A stretch of 42,948 nt of DNA from Bacteroidaceae bacterium (GCA_017536695.1 JAFXGX010000084.1:1-42948); one strand, 5' to 3'; shown: positions 1 through 10,264, counted from the stretch's first letter. Notes: generated from the sequence alone by a model not told the origin. Made by a program: numbers and translations.

Positions 1-2115
<2,115 letters not shown>

Positions 2116-2125
2116 TATTATATGA

Positions 2126-2166
2126 ACAGACAGGGTGTGCTCTACGGCACACCTGTCTGTTTTTTT
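2126..2166 (+). terminator. Intrinsic terminator after the beta-galactosidase gene
   Basis: A 14-15 bp stem (ACAGACAGGGTGTGC against GCACACCTGTCTGT, one bulged base) with a 6-nt loop is followed by a run of T. It lies 10 bases after the stop codon and separates the glycosidase from the lipoprotein gene at 2201. Confidence 0.9.
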
Positions 2167-2200
2167 GGAAATGTATAACAAGTTCCATAAATAGTGGTTT

Positions 2201-3640
2201 ATGAAAAGAGTAGTTTTGCTTGTTGCAGTTCTGTCTGCAATGATATTGGCTGGTTGTTCGCCTGTTGCGGATAATTATCTGAAGGCGATACCCGATAATC
2301 CTGTTGCAATGCTGAAGGTGAATGTCGGCAATCTTCTTGATGAGTCAGAAATCCTTGAGAATCCTATTGTCAAGCCTTTGATTTCAAGTTCCGCGAACCA
2401 GTTGCCACAGGGCATGGCCGGCCTTTTCAATGAGATTGTGGCAGAGCCCGAAGCCTCGGGTCTTGACTTTGATATGCCTGCTGTGCTTGCAGTTGTAAGT
2501 GCCAAACCGATGAATGTGGTAATTACGCTTCCTGTAGCCGACAAGAGCAGACTTGAGAAAATGCTGCAATGCTTCTCTGATGGCGATGTGGAAATTACAA
2601 CAGAAGGTGGGGTAAGCAGGGTCAATACCTACAGCAACGAGTTCGATGTGGCGTATGATGATACCAAGTTTGTGGTTGCTTTGGCTGAAACAGGTGCCAA
2701 TGTCATGGAATACATGAACCTTCAGACGGGTGCCGTTGATAATGCGGAGTATAAACAGTTCTTCTCGGCGGCTGATGACGCGGCATTGTATGCTTCGGGA
2801 GCGGAATTGTATGACTTTGTTGCCTCGGCTCCTTATTTCATGTATAATGTAAGGCATGCCGATGATATTGAGATTATGAAGGAGATGTCAATTCTCATGA
2901 CCCTCAACTTTGAGAACGGTTATGCTGAGCTGGCACTGGACTGCGATTACCCACAGGAACTCAAGGATAAGTTCGGCAGTTATCTTGCATCATCGACAAA
3001 AGAGCATCTGAAATATATTCCTGAGGATGCGTTCTTTGTCGTTGACTTTGGTATCGATACTGAAACTGCAATCGAGAACATGAGTGATGAGGAGAGAACC
3101 GGGCTTGAGAGCAGCCTTGCGTTGTTGGGGCTGGACGCTTCATCTCTTGCAAGCATGAGCGGAGATATGACATTTGCGGTTTCAAGTGCAGACAACATGC
3201 CTTTGATAATGGCTGTGTTTGATTGCAATGACCCGGCTGTCTTCAACTCGATAACAAGTTTATTGGAGTTTATCTTGCCTCGTAATGGATATAATGTTGC
3301 CCATTTGGATAACAAGATATTCATTCTTCCGTCTCAGATATTCAATATGGTGAAAAGTGGTGCGGGAGTTGTCTCTCTCGATAGTAACGCATTGGATAAT
3401 GCTCTTGTTTCATCGATGGGCAATGCCGCTCTCCTTGATTGCGACAAACTCGTTTCGGCCTTGGGGGATGATTTTGATATGGGCGAATATGGGTCGCTTG
3501 TTTCCTCTTTAGAGAGTGTGAGGCTTGAGGTTGAGTCCCCGACACGGGTGGTTCTTCGTGTAACGACCAAGGATAAGAATACCAATATTCTCAAGATTGT
3601 GCTTGACAAGGCCATTGAACTTTCTTTGCGCATGAGATAA
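2201..3640 (+). CDS. DUF4836-like lipoprotein
   Basis: The 479-residue protein begins with a lipoprotein signal peptide (MKRVVLLVAVLSAMILAGC, lipobox LAGC, Cys19), so it should be lipidated and face the periplasm or cell surface. Directly after it comes the stretch YLKAIPDNPVAMLKVNVGNLL, resembling the start of the Bacteroidota DUF4836 family, whose members have about 500 residues and no assigned function. The body has repeating blocks of the type DAAFFVVDFG and LPLIMAVFDCND, suggesting duplicated alpha/beta subdomains. No catalytic motif was recognised. It is followed after 22 bases by an ABC transporter ATPase, so it may be co-transcribed with the transporter. The family call rests on recall of the N-terminal pattern; the lipoprotein call is firm. 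Confidence 0.75.
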   Translation: MKRVVLLVAVLSAMILAGCSPVADNYLKAIPDNPVAMLKVNVGNLLDESEILENPIVKPLISSSANQLPQGMAGLFNEIVAEPEASGLDFDMPAVLAVVSAKPMNVVITLPVADKSRLEKMLQCFSDGDVEITTEGGVSRVNTYSNEFDVAYDDTKFVVALAETGANVMEYMNLQTGAVDNAEYKQFFSAADDAALYASGAELYDFVASAPYFMYNVRHADDIEIMKEMSILMTLNFENGYAELALDCDYPQELKDKFGSYLASSTKEHLKYIPEDAFFVVDFGIDTETAIENMSDEERTGLESSLALLGLDASSLASMSGDMTFAVSSADNMPLIMAVFDCNDPAVFNSITSLLEFILPRNGYNVAHLDNKIFILPSQIFNMVKSGAGVVSLDSNALDNALVSSMGNAALLDCDKLVSALGDDFDMGEYGSLVSSLESVRLEVESPTRVVLRVTTKDKNTNILKIVLDKAIELSLRMR

Positions 3641-3662
3641 CGGATACAGCTCCTCCATTGCG

Positions 3663-4322
3663 ATGATTGACCGTATTGTTCTCGAAAACGTCAATATGAG
3701 GGCATTACCCGATGCTGTAAACCAGGGAGAGCCTTCTATGTTGTGGAACACCCGCGTGGAGTTCCGTAAGGGAGAATCGTATCTGCTTGAGGCTGCTTCG
3801 GGCCGGGGAAAGAGCTCTCTCTGCTCTTTTCTGTGTGGTTTGCGCAGCGATTACACGGGCAGGATTTCATTCTTCGACAGGGACAACGAATACAGTGCAG
3901 ACGATGAGCGTGCTGCCGTGGCGTTGCGTCAGCGCGGCATTGCGATGATGTTTCAGGAGCATAGGCTTTTCCCTGAACTCTCGGCCGTTGACAATGTGAT
4001 GCTCAAGAGTTGCCTGACCGGCTTTGCCGATGAAGGTGAGGTGCGAGGGATGCTTATGCGTTTGGGGCTTGGCGCCCACCTTGACGTTCCTTGCGGTATG
4101 ATGTCATTCGGTCAGCAGCAGAGAGTGGCTTTTGTGCGTGCGTTGTGTCAGCCGGCCGATTTCTTCCTGCTTGACGAGCCGGTGAGCCACATTGATGAAG
4201 GGAATGCGCTGGTTATGGCAAAGATGCTCACGGAGAGGGTGCAGAGTTATGGGGCGGGTGTAATCGTGACCTCAATAGGGTACAGGCTGCCATATGAGTA
4301 TGACCATATATTAAGGCTATAA
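3663..4322 (+). CDS. ABC transporter ATP-binding protein (LolD/MacB-type, degenerate motifs)
   Basis: This 219-residue protein is a minimal ABC ATPase. Visible motifs are a Walker A variant AASGRGKSS (Lys50; the usual first glycine is Ala), Q-loop MMFQEHRLFPEL (Gln98), signature MSFGQQQR (148-154, in place of LSGGQ), and Walker B FFLLDEP (Asp171, Glu172) with D-loop SHID. The H-loop histidine is missing: the strand reads VIVTSIG where VIVTTHD-like sequence is expected. The gene ends 6 bases before the permease gene at 4329, so the two form an ATPase/permease unit that probably acts at the inner membrane on lipoproteins or another envelope substrate; the substrate is unknown. A distinct signature and absent H-loop suggest a slow or specialised ATPase. 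Confidence 0.87.
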   Translation: MIDRIVLENVNMRALPDAVNQGEPSMLWNTRVEFRKGESYLLEAASGRGKSSLCSFLCGLRSDYTGRISFFDRDNEYSADDERAAVALRQRGIAMMFQEHRLFPELSAVDNVMLKSCLTGFADEGEVRGMLMRLGLGAHLDVPCGMMSFGQQQRVAFVRALCQPADFFLLDEPVSHIDEGNALVMAKMLTERVQSYGAGVIVTSIGYRLPYEYDHILRL

Positions 4323-4328
4323 TAGAAT

Positions 4329-5546
4329 ATGAAATTGCTGTATAGACTGTTACGACGCAACGTAAGCACTCCTCAGCTGATTGGCTTCTCTCTTGTCAAT
4401 CTGCTTGGCGGGCTTGTCGTGCTGCTCGGTATACAGGGGTACCGCGATTTCTGTTCATTCGCCGACGGTGCAGAGAATATTCTCTCTAAAGGTAATGTGG
4501 TCATAACCAAACCGGTCACAGCAGTGCAGACAATAGGCAGCATGCTGGGGCTTAACCGCAATTTCAGTGAAAGGGAGATTGATGAGCTGCGGGCTCTTCC
4601 TGCTGTTTCGGCTGTGGGGGAGTTCGTTGCTGCGCAGTTCGAGGTCAAGGCCTCTTTGTCAATCGGTGGTTCACGGATGTCATCAGAAATATTCCTTGAG
4701 GCTGTTCCCGATGAGTTCATCCTTGGAGAGTATAAGAGTGTCGGTACGGCCATGCATGAGTGGAGTGCAGGGTTGGAGAGCAAGAGAATACCTATTGTGC
4801 TGCCCCGGAACTACATCAATCTGTACAATTTCGGTTTTGCAACGGCAAACGGCATGCCGCAGATAAGCGATGACCTGCTCGGTGCGTTTACCATACGTCT
4901 ATATTTTGATACACCCAAGGGAGTGGTATCCTACGATGCTGTCGTATGTGGCCTCACAAGCAAGATAAATACTATTCTTGTTCCATGGGATTTCATGATG
5001 GCTGTCAACAGTGAGTATGCTCCGGAAAAGGAACCCGAGGTCTCAAGGCTGATACTTTCGACAAATGCAAAAGATGCAGGGGATTCCCTGCTGCAGTATC
5101 TGAACGAGAAAGGGTTCCTAATCGAGGGCGACTCATCGCTTGTGCGTCTGCAGTCATTGGTGTATGGTGTAATATTTGTGGTCATAGGAGTGGGAGCACT
5201 CTTCTCCCTCCTGGCATTCTTGCTGCTTGCCGTAGGCATACAGCTGATTGTGGAAAAAAACAAAGAGACCATACACAACCTTTATTCCATGGGATACCCT
5301 GTGTCGAGGATTGCCTCGGTATATCTTTGTGTAGTGCTCATTGCTGACGGTGTTGTATGGTTGCTTGCAGCGGTTACGGCAACCCTTGTATATCCGATGT
5401 TCGCGCAACTTATGGCTAATGTATCGCCTGACTTTGCTCCTGCATCGATGTCGATTGTATGGATGATGGCAACATTGCTCGCTCTACTGTTCATGATGAT
5501 GCATGGTGCTGTCATTTATATGAATGTAAAGAGAAAATGTAGATAA
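4329..5546 (+). CDS. ABC transporter permease, FtsX/MacB-like
   Basis: The 405-residue protein has one N-terminal membrane segment (around SLVNLLGGLVVLLGI, residues 21-36), a long soluble region of about 220 residues that should lie in the periplasm, and three C-terminal membrane segments (about 280-305, 330-355 and 375-400). This 1+3 topology is that of MacB/FtsX/LolC permeases. The last part contains ETIHNLYSMGYPVSRIASVYL, resembling the cytoplasmic coupling loop of FtsX domains. It starts 6 bases after the ATPase gene and ends 17 bases before rmlB. The partner for export and the cargo cannot be read from sequence. A role in moving lipoproteins or in mechanical signalling across the membrane is inference from the family. 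Confidence 0.87.
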   Translation: MKLLYRLLRRNVSTPQLIGFSLVNLLGGLVVLLGIQGYRDFCSFADGAENILSKGNVVITKPVTAVQTIGSMLGLNRNFSEREIDELRALPAVSAVGEFVAAQFEVKASLSIGGSRMSSEIFLEAVPDEFILGEYKSVGTAMHEWSAGLESKRIPIVLPRNYINLYNFGFATANGMPQISDDLLGAFTIRLYFDTPKGVVSYDAVVCGLTSKINTILVPWDFMMAVNSEYAPEKEPEVSRLILSTNAKDAGDSLLQYLNEKGFLIEGDSSLVRLQSLVYGVIFVVIGVGALFSLLAFLLLAVGIQLIVEKNKETIHNLYSMGYPVSRIASVYLCVVLIADGVVWLLAAVTATLVYPMFAQLMANVSPDFAPASMSIVWMMATLLALLFMMMHGAVIYMNVKRKCR

Positions 5547-5563
5547 ATGTAATTTCAATATAT

Positions 5564-6700
5564 ATGAAACGTAGTATAATTGTTACCGGCGGTGCCGGAT
5601 TTATCGGTTCGCACGTAGTGCGACTGTTTGTGAACAAGTATCCTGAGTATCGCATAATCAATGTCGATAAATTGACCTATGCCGGCAATCTCGCAAACCT
5701 TAAAGATATTGAGGATAAGCCTAACTACACATTCGTGAAGGCTGATATATGCGACTTTGACCTTATGTACAGGCTTATGGTAGAGAACTGTGTAGACGGT
5801 ATCATTCACCTTGCAGCCGAGAGCCATGTCGACCGCTCGATAAAGGACCCCTTCACGTTTGCACGTACGAATGTCATGGGCACACTGTCGCTGTTGCAGG
5901 CTGCGAAACTCTATTGGGAGTCTCTGCCCGAGAAGTATGAGGGCAAGCGCTTCTACCACATATCTACCGATGAGGTGTACGGCGCTCTTGAACTGAGCCA
6001 CCCCGAGGGCATTGAGCCTCCTTTCACTACAACTGCATCATCGGGAGAGCATCATCTTGCCTATGGTACCGATTTCTTCTATGAGACGACAAAGTACAAC
6101 CCCCACAGCCCCTATTCGGCATCAAAGGCCAGCAGCGACCACTTCGTGCGTGCGTTCCACGATACATACGGAATGCCTACAATAGTGACAAACTGCTCCA
6201 ACAACTACGGACCTTACCAGTTTCCCGAGAAACTCATCCCGCTGTTCATAAACAACATCCGTCACAGGAAACCTCTTCCTGTCTATGGCAAGGGAGAGAA
6301 TGTACGCGACTGGCTTTATGTGGTTGACCATGCACGTGCCATTGATGTGATTTTCCATGATGGAAAGATTGCCGACACATACAATATCGGTGGCTTCAAT
6401 GAGTGGAAGAACATCGACATCATCAAGGTCATCATCAAGACTGTCGACCGTCTGCTTGGTAACCCCGAGGGTGCTTCACTTGACCTTATAACATACGTTA
6501 CCGACCGCGCGGGACACGACTTGCGTTATGCAATCGATTCGAGCAAGCTGCAAAGGGAACTTGGATGGGAACCGAGCCTGCAGTTCGAGGAGGGTATTGA
6601 GAAGACCGTGCGTTGGTATCTTGACAATCAGGAGTGGATGGACAACATTACCAGCGGAGAGTATGAGAAGTATTATGACGATATGTATAAAGGCAGATAA
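5564..6700 (+). CDS. rfbB: dTDP-glucose 4,6-dehydratase
   Basis: This 378-residue short-chain dehydrogenase-type enzyme converts dTDP-glucose to dTDP-4-keto-6-deoxyglucose, the second step to dTDP-rhamnose and other deoxysugars for surface polysaccharides. Visible features are the NAD-binding TGGAGFIGSH (8-17), the catalytic STDEVYG (Thr134-Asp136-Glu137 region) and YSASK (Tyr184, Lys188). AAESHVDRS and NNYGPYQFPEKLIP are conserved RmlB blocks. The length exceeds the common 350 residues because of an insert between the DE motif and YxxxK (about 142-178), which I believe is common in Bacteroidota versions. The rmlA, rmlC and rmlD partners are not in the window, so the gene is detached from a full dTDP-rhamnose cluster. 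It follows the ABC permease by 17 bases. Confidence 0.96.
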   Translation: MKRSIIVTGGAGFIGSHVVRLFVNKYPEYRIINVDKLTYAGNLANLKDIEDKPNYTFVKADICDFDLMYRLMVENCVDGIIHLAAESHVDRSIKDPFTFARTNVMGTLSLLQAAKLYWESLPEKYEGKRFYHISTDEVYGALELSHPEGIEPPFTTTASSGEHHLAYGTDFFYETTKYNPHSPYSASKASSDHFVRAFHDTYGMPTIVTNCSNNYGPYQFPEKLIPLFINNIRHRKPLPVYGKGENVRDWLYVVDHARAIDVIFHDGKIADTYNIGGFNEWKNIDIIKVIIKTVDRLLGNPEGASLDLITYVTDRAGHDLRYAIDSSKLQRELGWEPSLQFEEGIEKTVRWYLDNQEWMDNITSGEYEKYYDDMYKGR

Positions 6701-6802
6701 TTGCCGATGACATACTTCTTGTCATATAACCATAAAAACACCTGAGTTCTATATAAATTCAACCAAGTTGCGAATTTGTCATTCTATATTTGCACTGTCA
6801 TT

Positions 6803-6880
6803 GACTCGTTTTGCTTTTCGCAACCCAAACGGCATAACCTACGGCTATGCTACGTTTGACCTGTTGCTGCAAAACTTGTC
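6803..6880 (+). repeat. Nested-hairpin dispersed repeat, copy 1 (REP-like)
   Basis: Three nested stems are visible: outer GTTTTGC 6808-6814 with GCAAAAC 6869-6875; middle GCAAC 6820-6824 with GTTGC 6863-6867; inner CAAACG 6826-6831 with CGTTTG 6853-6858, continuing as GCATA 6832-6836 with TATGC 6846-6850. The inner stem has a TA bulge at 6851-6852 and a 9-nt loop. The same plan, in the opposite orientation, recurs in the array at 36081-36470 with different stem sequences. Confidence 0.75.
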
Positions 6881-6984
6881 GATAACAAAACGTTGTTTTG
6901 TCATTGCCTTTAGCCCCTGCGGGCGGCGACCTACGGTTCCGAGCGAGTGAAACGACGAGGAATCTCAAACAATACGCGGTAACA

Positions 6985-7057
6985 GAGATGTCTCACATAC
7001 GTTCGACATGACAAAACTATGAAAAAGAGAGATCTCCCGTTCGGTTGACATGACAAA
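6985..7057. repeat. Two degenerate copies of a GAGAT...GACATGACAAA repeat
   Basis: Copies at 6985-7015 and 7029-7057 share a GAGATNTC-like head and an identical GACATGACAAA tail, with a variable centre around GTTCG. Such short intergenic units are common as scattered repeats. No coding content was seen. Confidence 0.55.
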
Positions 7058-7098
7058 TACACTTAATTACAGTACCAATTATTATATCGAACTCACGT

Positions 7099-7142
7099 TA
7101 AAAACAGTGTCTCCGGCAAATTTGCCGGAGACACTGTTTTTA
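7099..7142. terminator. Perfect 44-nt palindrome, bidirectional terminator
   Basis: The two 22-nt arms are exact complements with no loop bases, a GC-rich core (GTGTCTCCGGC) and A/T runs at both ends. It lies between the converging rfbB and MBL-fold hydrolase genes, so it can terminate transcription from both sides. Confidence 0.9.
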
Positions 7143-7162
7143 TATCTGTAATGGGTATTTGC

Positions 7163-7801
7163 TTATCTTAGGTACATGTTGTATGCCTTTTCGAAGCCTA
7201 TTGTCGTCTCGCGGTCGTGTCCTGGGTAGACAATGGTCTCCTCGGGCAACGTAAGGAGCTTGTTGCGTATTTCTGTAATGAACCGGTAGTGGTCACTGTC
7301 GGGGAAATCTGTACGGCCGATGCTGCCATGGAAAATGGTATCTCCGCTGAACAGTACATTCTCCTCAGGTATGTAGAAGACAAGGCTGCCTGGGGAGTGT
7401 CCGGGTACCGCAATGACTTTTATGCGGTGGGTGCCGAATGTGACTTCATCGCCTTCGTTCAGTATGCGTCCAAGGGCAGGAATAGTCTCTTCGTACTTTA
7501 CTCCGAACCTTGCGGCACGTTCCTTGACATGTTCGGCCCATGACCAGTCGGCATCGTTGGCCTCGGATTTTATCCCGAATGTCTCCTCAATGAATGCATT
7601 GCCAAGTATGTGGTCAAAATGAAGGTGTGTATTTAGGTGGTGCTTGATTGTGAGGCCGTTGGATGTGATGAATTCCAATATACTTCTTCTCTCTCTTATG
7701 AAGCACGCGGCACAATCAATGAGGAGAGCTTCCTTGCTCTCGTCCCAGATGAGGTAACAGTTTACCTGCACCGGATTAACTACAAATCTTTTCAGTTCCA
7801 T
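7163..7801 (-). CDS. MBL-fold metallo-hydrolase, glyoxalase II-like
   Basis: The 212-residue protein has the metallo-beta-lactamase motif THLHFDH (58-64; His59, His61, Asp63, His64), a second metal-ligand region VPGHSPGS, the bridging aspartate in FSGDTIFHGSIGRTD and the last histidine in YPGHDRETT. This spacing and the short length match the YcbL/glyoxalase II-like group that hydrolyses thioesters such as S-D-lactoylglutathione or related thiols; the true substrate is unknown. It is the third gene of a minus-strand operon and starts 51 bases after the rsmG stop codon. The protein is cytoplasmic, with no signal peptide. Confidence 0.9.
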   Translation of the reverse strand: MELKRFVVNPVQVNCYLIWDESKEALLIDCAACFIRERRSILEFITSNGLTIKHHLNTHLHFDHILGNAFIEETFGIKSEANDADWSWAEHVKERAARFGVKYEETIPALGRILNEGDEVTFGTHRIKVIAVPGHSPGSLVFYIPEENVLFSGDTIFHGSIGRTDFPDSDHYRFITEIRNKLLTLPEETIVYPGHDRETTIGFEKAYNMYLR

Positions 7802-7852
7802 GATGTTTGCTTTTTGTTCTCTTCGGGGCAGGCAAATCTCGCCTCCCTTTAC

Positions 7853-8473
7853 TTAAATCTGAACGTATACGACCTTCTTGTCCTTGAAGTACTCCTCGCC
7901 GAAGTAACTGCTTATGTCAACAATTTCGCAGCAGTTCCTGAAAGCCTGTGTCTCGGCTGTCATGTCACCGCCCTTCAGGCATATTATTCCATTGGGCAGG
8001 GCATTGGACTGCTCCTTTGAGATATTCTTTCGGCATATCTTGACAAGGTCGGGCAACTGCATCACTGCGCGGCTGACGACGAACGAGTATTTATCCTTTA
8101 TCTCCTCGGCGCGGCTGTGGCTCGTGCGCACGTTGGTAAGACCTATTGCCGCTGCAATCTCGCCTGCAACGCGAACCTTCTTGCCGATGCTGTCGACAAG
8201 GTGGAACTGTACCTCGGGGAACATTATGGCAAGCGGGATGCCCGGGAAACCACCACCGCAGCCCATGTCCATTATAGTGGTTCCGGGCTTGAAACTGATG
8301 TACTTGGCAATAGCCAGCGAGTGCAGCACATGATGCTGATAGAGGTTCCCGATATCCTTGCGTGATATTACGTTAATCTTGCTGTTCCAGTCGTAGTAGA
8401 GATCATACAGCGCAGCGAATTGCTCTTTCTGCCTGTCGCTCAGGTTAGGGAAGTATTTCAGTATGGTTTCCAT
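7853..8473 (-). CDS. rsmG: 16S rRNA (guanine-N7) methyltransferase RsmG
   Basis: This 206-residue enzyme should methylate N7 of G527 in 16S rRNA using S-adenosylmethionine. The SAM-binding stretch MDMGCGGGFPGIPLAI (about 68-83) and the following HLVDSIGKKVRV are diagnostic for the GidB/RsmG family. The N-terminal YDLYYDWNSKINVISRKD and HHVLHSL also match. Loss of this gene in other bacteria gives low-level streptomycin resistance. The start codon overlaps the upstream lipoprotein stop by one base (TAATG), which argues for translational coupling in one operon. Length is normal for the family. Confidence 0.96.
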   Translation of the reverse strand: METILKYFPNLSDRQKEQFAALYDLYYDWNSKINVISRKDIGNLYQHHVLHSLAIAKYISFKPGTTIMDMGCGGGFPGIPLAIMFPEVQFHLVDSIGKKVRVAGEIAAAIGLTNVRTSHSRAEEIKDKYSFVVSRAVMQLPDLVKICRKNISKEQSNALPNGIICLKGGDMTAETQAFRNCCEIVDISSYFGEEYFKDKKVVYVQI

Positions 8474-9333
8474 TATTTCAGTATATGTTTCAGTTCTTCG
8501 TATGTGATGTCTACTTCAATTCTGCCCGTAGCGTAAGACGCTATTTCATATGGGTTGTATATGAATGTAATGCAACTGTCATTCAGTACGGCATTCTTTG
8601 ATATGAACAGTTCACCGGTATCGGACTGTAGCCGGTCGAGTTCTGTAATGCCGTTTGCCTTGGAATAGCGTATGAGTCCGGCAGCTATGGCATCCAGGAG
8701 CTCTTCTTCGTACCCCTCTTTCATTATCTCATCCAGTGTGACCTCGTGCCCGTCGGTCGGGTCAAATGTATGCACGGCAGTATAGTAGTAGCCATGTGCG
8801 CCGCCTTCGTACTCATCGTACTCGAGGATGTAGTTATTGTATCCTCTGTACCCCTTTCTGCATACACCTTTCACGTTGTAATGGTGGTTGAGCCAGAATG
8901 GTTCTTCGTTGTTGGCTCTTATGTTGATGTAGTCGGAGCGCAACTCTTCGTATCTTGATACCAATTTGTTCCTGTATATCTCGATGGCGTCGGACAGGTT
9001 GTCACTCTCTACACCAGACATCGCGTATGATATGCTGCTTATGGCTCTTGCTGTCGCTGTGCCGTTGTCAAGTGTCAAGGGCTCGAGCGCAACGTTTATC
9101 TTCATCGATGGGGAGTTGGGCGCGTAGCTGTCAATGGGTATCGTATCGCAGAACCCGATAATCTCCGCAGGAGAAGTTTCTGCAGCAATATCACCGCTTG
9201 CATCGGTGACGTTATCGTTGCCGGGAGTCGCGTTCTTGCTGTTGTCTGCACCTTTGGGATTGCATGAGCATAGCACGGCGGTCAGCAACAGTAAAATTGT
9301 TCCGCACTTTTTCATCATTCGTTTGTTTATCAT
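8473..9333 (-). CDS. DUF3298/DUF4163-like (RsiV-type) lipoprotein
   Basis: I start the protein at the ATG giving MINKRMMKKCG; a TTG four codons upstream (9345) is less likely. The signal peptide has a lipobox-like end VLCSC, so the product should be a periplasmic or outer-membrane lipoprotein of about 286 residues. The N-terminal half (YEELRSDYIN, NEEPFWLNHHYNV) resembles DUF4163. The C-terminal part, with HTFDPTDGHEVTLDEIMKEG and ITFIYNPYEIASYATG, matches the DUF3298 pattern of the RsiV/PdaC group, which in other bacteria binds lysozyme or acts on peptidoglycan. No partner sigma factor is adjacent, so an anti-sigma role is not supported. It is first in the operon with rsmG and the MBL-fold hydrolase. 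Confidence 0.8.
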   Translation of the reverse strand: MINKRMMKKCGTILLLLTAVLCSCNPKGADNSKNATPGNDNVTDASGDIAAETSPAEIIGFCDTIPIDSYAPNSPSMKINVALEPLTLDNGTATARAISSISYAMSGVESDNLSDAIEIYRNKLVSRYEELRSDYINIRANNEEPFWLNHHYNVKGVCRKGYRGYNNYILEYDEYEGGAHGYYYTAVHTFDPTDGHEVTLDEIMKEGYEEELLDAIAAGLIRYSKANGITELDRLQSDTGELFISKNAVLNDSCITFIYNPYEIASYATGRIEVDITYEELKHILK

Positions 9334-9346
9334 ATTACAAGACAAC

Positions 9347-9377
9347 CAAAGGTAGTGCTTTTGAGTATAATCAGCAA
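9347..9377 (-). promoter_or_regulatory. Promoter for the DUF3298-rsmG-MBL operon
   Basis: Read on the minus strand, TACCTTTG (9354-9347) fits the Bacteroidota -7 consensus TAnnTTTG, with a TTG (9377-9375) 20 bases upstream as a weak -33 element. The next base downstream leads almost directly to the start codon at 9333. Confidence 0.5.
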
Positions 9378-9443
9378 GAAAGTGCCTTGTTTTTTAAGAA
9401 TATCTTGGTTGTCCTGTTTTGTTTAACATAAAATTTATAGTTT

Positions 9444-9653
9444 ATGAAAATGTGTAGTCTTATTGCCTTTGCCGGCGGTATTGTCGTCGGGGGTATGGTG
9501 GGCGGAGCCATTGCGTTGATGTTCGCGCCCAAGAAAGGAGAGGAGTTCCGCAAGGATATCATGGACAATATTGCCGAGGCGAAGCATCGCTTTGCCGAGA
9601 GTACGACAGTGTGTCACGAGGGACAGTGCAAGAGAGGTGACTTTGCCGAATAG
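9444..9653 (+). CDS. YtxH domain protein
   Basis: This 69-residue protein has one glycine-rich N-terminal membrane segment (FAGGIVVGGMVGGAIALMFAP) followed by PKKGEEFRKDIMDNIAEAKHRF, the standard YtxH layout (membrane helix, APKKG turn, amphipathic helix). YtxH proteins are linked to envelope stress and are of uncertain molecular role. It overlaps the GTG start of the holin-like gene by one base and heads a cluster with it and a 58-residue basic protein. Transcription is divergent from the DUF3298 operon. Confidence 0.88.
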   Translation: MKMCSLIAFAGGIVVGGMVGGAIALMFAPKKGEEFRKDIMDNIAEAKHRFAESTTVCHEGQCKRGDFAE

Positions 9654-10021
9654 TGTTTCTGCTGATGAAGGAAGAGATTGAGAATCTTGCAGAGGATGTA
9701 CAGGAATATCTTCTCAGGCATGCTGAGAATGTCAAGATGAGGGTTGTTGAGGAGCTCTCGGTCATAATGGGCGACATGCTTGCTTCGCTTGTGATATTCT
9801 TCATGCTGTTTACGGCATTCCTGTTCATCCTTGTCGGTGCTGTGGCGGCGCTGGCACAACTGGTGGGCTTCGTATTTGCAATAATGTTGGCAGGTGCCGT
9901 GATAATGGCTGCTGCGCTGGCTGTATATTTTTTGCGCATAAGAATCTTTGTCGATACGCTAGTGAAACATTTCAGCCGTCTGCTGTCGGTTAGGAAGGAG
10001 GTACGTGATGAACAGGAATGA
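9653..10021 (+). CDS. Phage holin family (holin superfamily III-like) membrane protein
   Basis: Up to 122 residues with two hydrophobic segments (SLVIFFMLFTAFLFILVGAV and FVFAIMLAGAVIMAAALAVYFL) separated by a short turn, preceded by an acidic amphipathic helix (EEIENLAEDVQEYLLRHAENVKMR) and ending in a basic tail. This matches the Phage_holin_3_6 type domain found in cellular genes next to YtxH proteins; it is most likely an envelope protein, not a lysis protein, since no phage genes surround it. The open frame starts with GTG at 9653, but the ATG at 9665 is an equally good start. It overlaps the next small gene by 14 bases. Confidence 0.85.
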   Translation: MFLLMKEEIENLAEDVQEYLLRHAENVKMRVVEELSVIMGDMLASLVIFFMLFTAFLFILVGAVAALAQLVGFVFAIMLAGAVIMAAALAVYFLRIRIFVDTLVKHFSRLLSVRKEVRDEQE

Positions 10022-10184
10022 CTCTCGCGTAACCTCGTTGCGTGAACTCCGTGCCGTAAGGCAGAGAAACTGTGAGCACCTGGCTCTGCTGCGCAAAAGG
10101 ATAATGGGGGAGTATGGTTCCTTGAAGAAGCAACTTTCGATAAGCGGTTATTTACTCAAGAGGCTGTTTGAGCTTTTCAGATAA
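10008..10184 (+). CDS. Small basic protein of the YtxH/holin cluster (58 residues)
   Basis: A 58-codon frame starts with ATG at 10008, inside the end of the holin-like gene, and stops with TAA at 10184. The product (MNRNDSRVTSLRELRAVRQR at the start, LLKRLFELFR at the end) is rich in Arg and Lys, predicted helical, and lacks a membrane segment. GGAGGT lies just upstream of the ATG, which is a strong ribosome-binding-like sequence for a phylum that rarely uses one, though it also encodes part of the overlapped gene. Co-location with YtxH and holin genes suggests a small partner binding nucleic acid or membrane surface; function is unknown. Confidence 0.72.
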   Translation: MNRNDSRVTSLRELRAVRQRNCEHLALLRKRIMGEYGSLKKQLSISGYLLKRLFELFR

Positions 10185-10233
10185 TGGATATATCGGACAT
10201 GTGATGTTTTTGTAAAAATAAAGTGTTGAATAT

Positions 10234-10264
10234 TTTGTTAGCCGATGTTGGCTTGTTATATTTG
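10234..10264 (+). promoter_or_regulatory. Bacteroidota sigma-70 type promoter upstream of rmuC
   Basis: TTTG (10234-10237), exactly 19 bases, then TATATTTG (10257-10264): a perfect fit to TTTG-N19-TAnnTTTG. It ends 20 bases before the rmuC start codon. Confidence 0.8.

Larger units (their letters stand above)
6701..7162. other. Gene-free 462-bp spacer made of repeat relics
   Basis: No credible gene was found between the convergent rfbB and the MBL-fold hydrolase. The spacer contains one nested-hairpin repeat (6803-6880), a degenerate stretch ending with GAAACGACGAGGAATCTC (about 6949-6966), two imperfect copies of a GAGAT...GACATGACAAA unit (6985-7015 and 7029-7057), and the palindromic terminator at 7099-7142. 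Short open frames here have no plausible protein character. Confidence 0.7.

Noticed and set aside
6768-6950. 60-codon frame in the gap after rfbB
   Set aside because: It is read through the nested-hairpin repeat and has no protein character.
9653-10021. Prophage lysis gene (holin)
   Set aside because: No phage genes nearby; the YtxH neighbour points to a cellular envelope protein of the same fold class.
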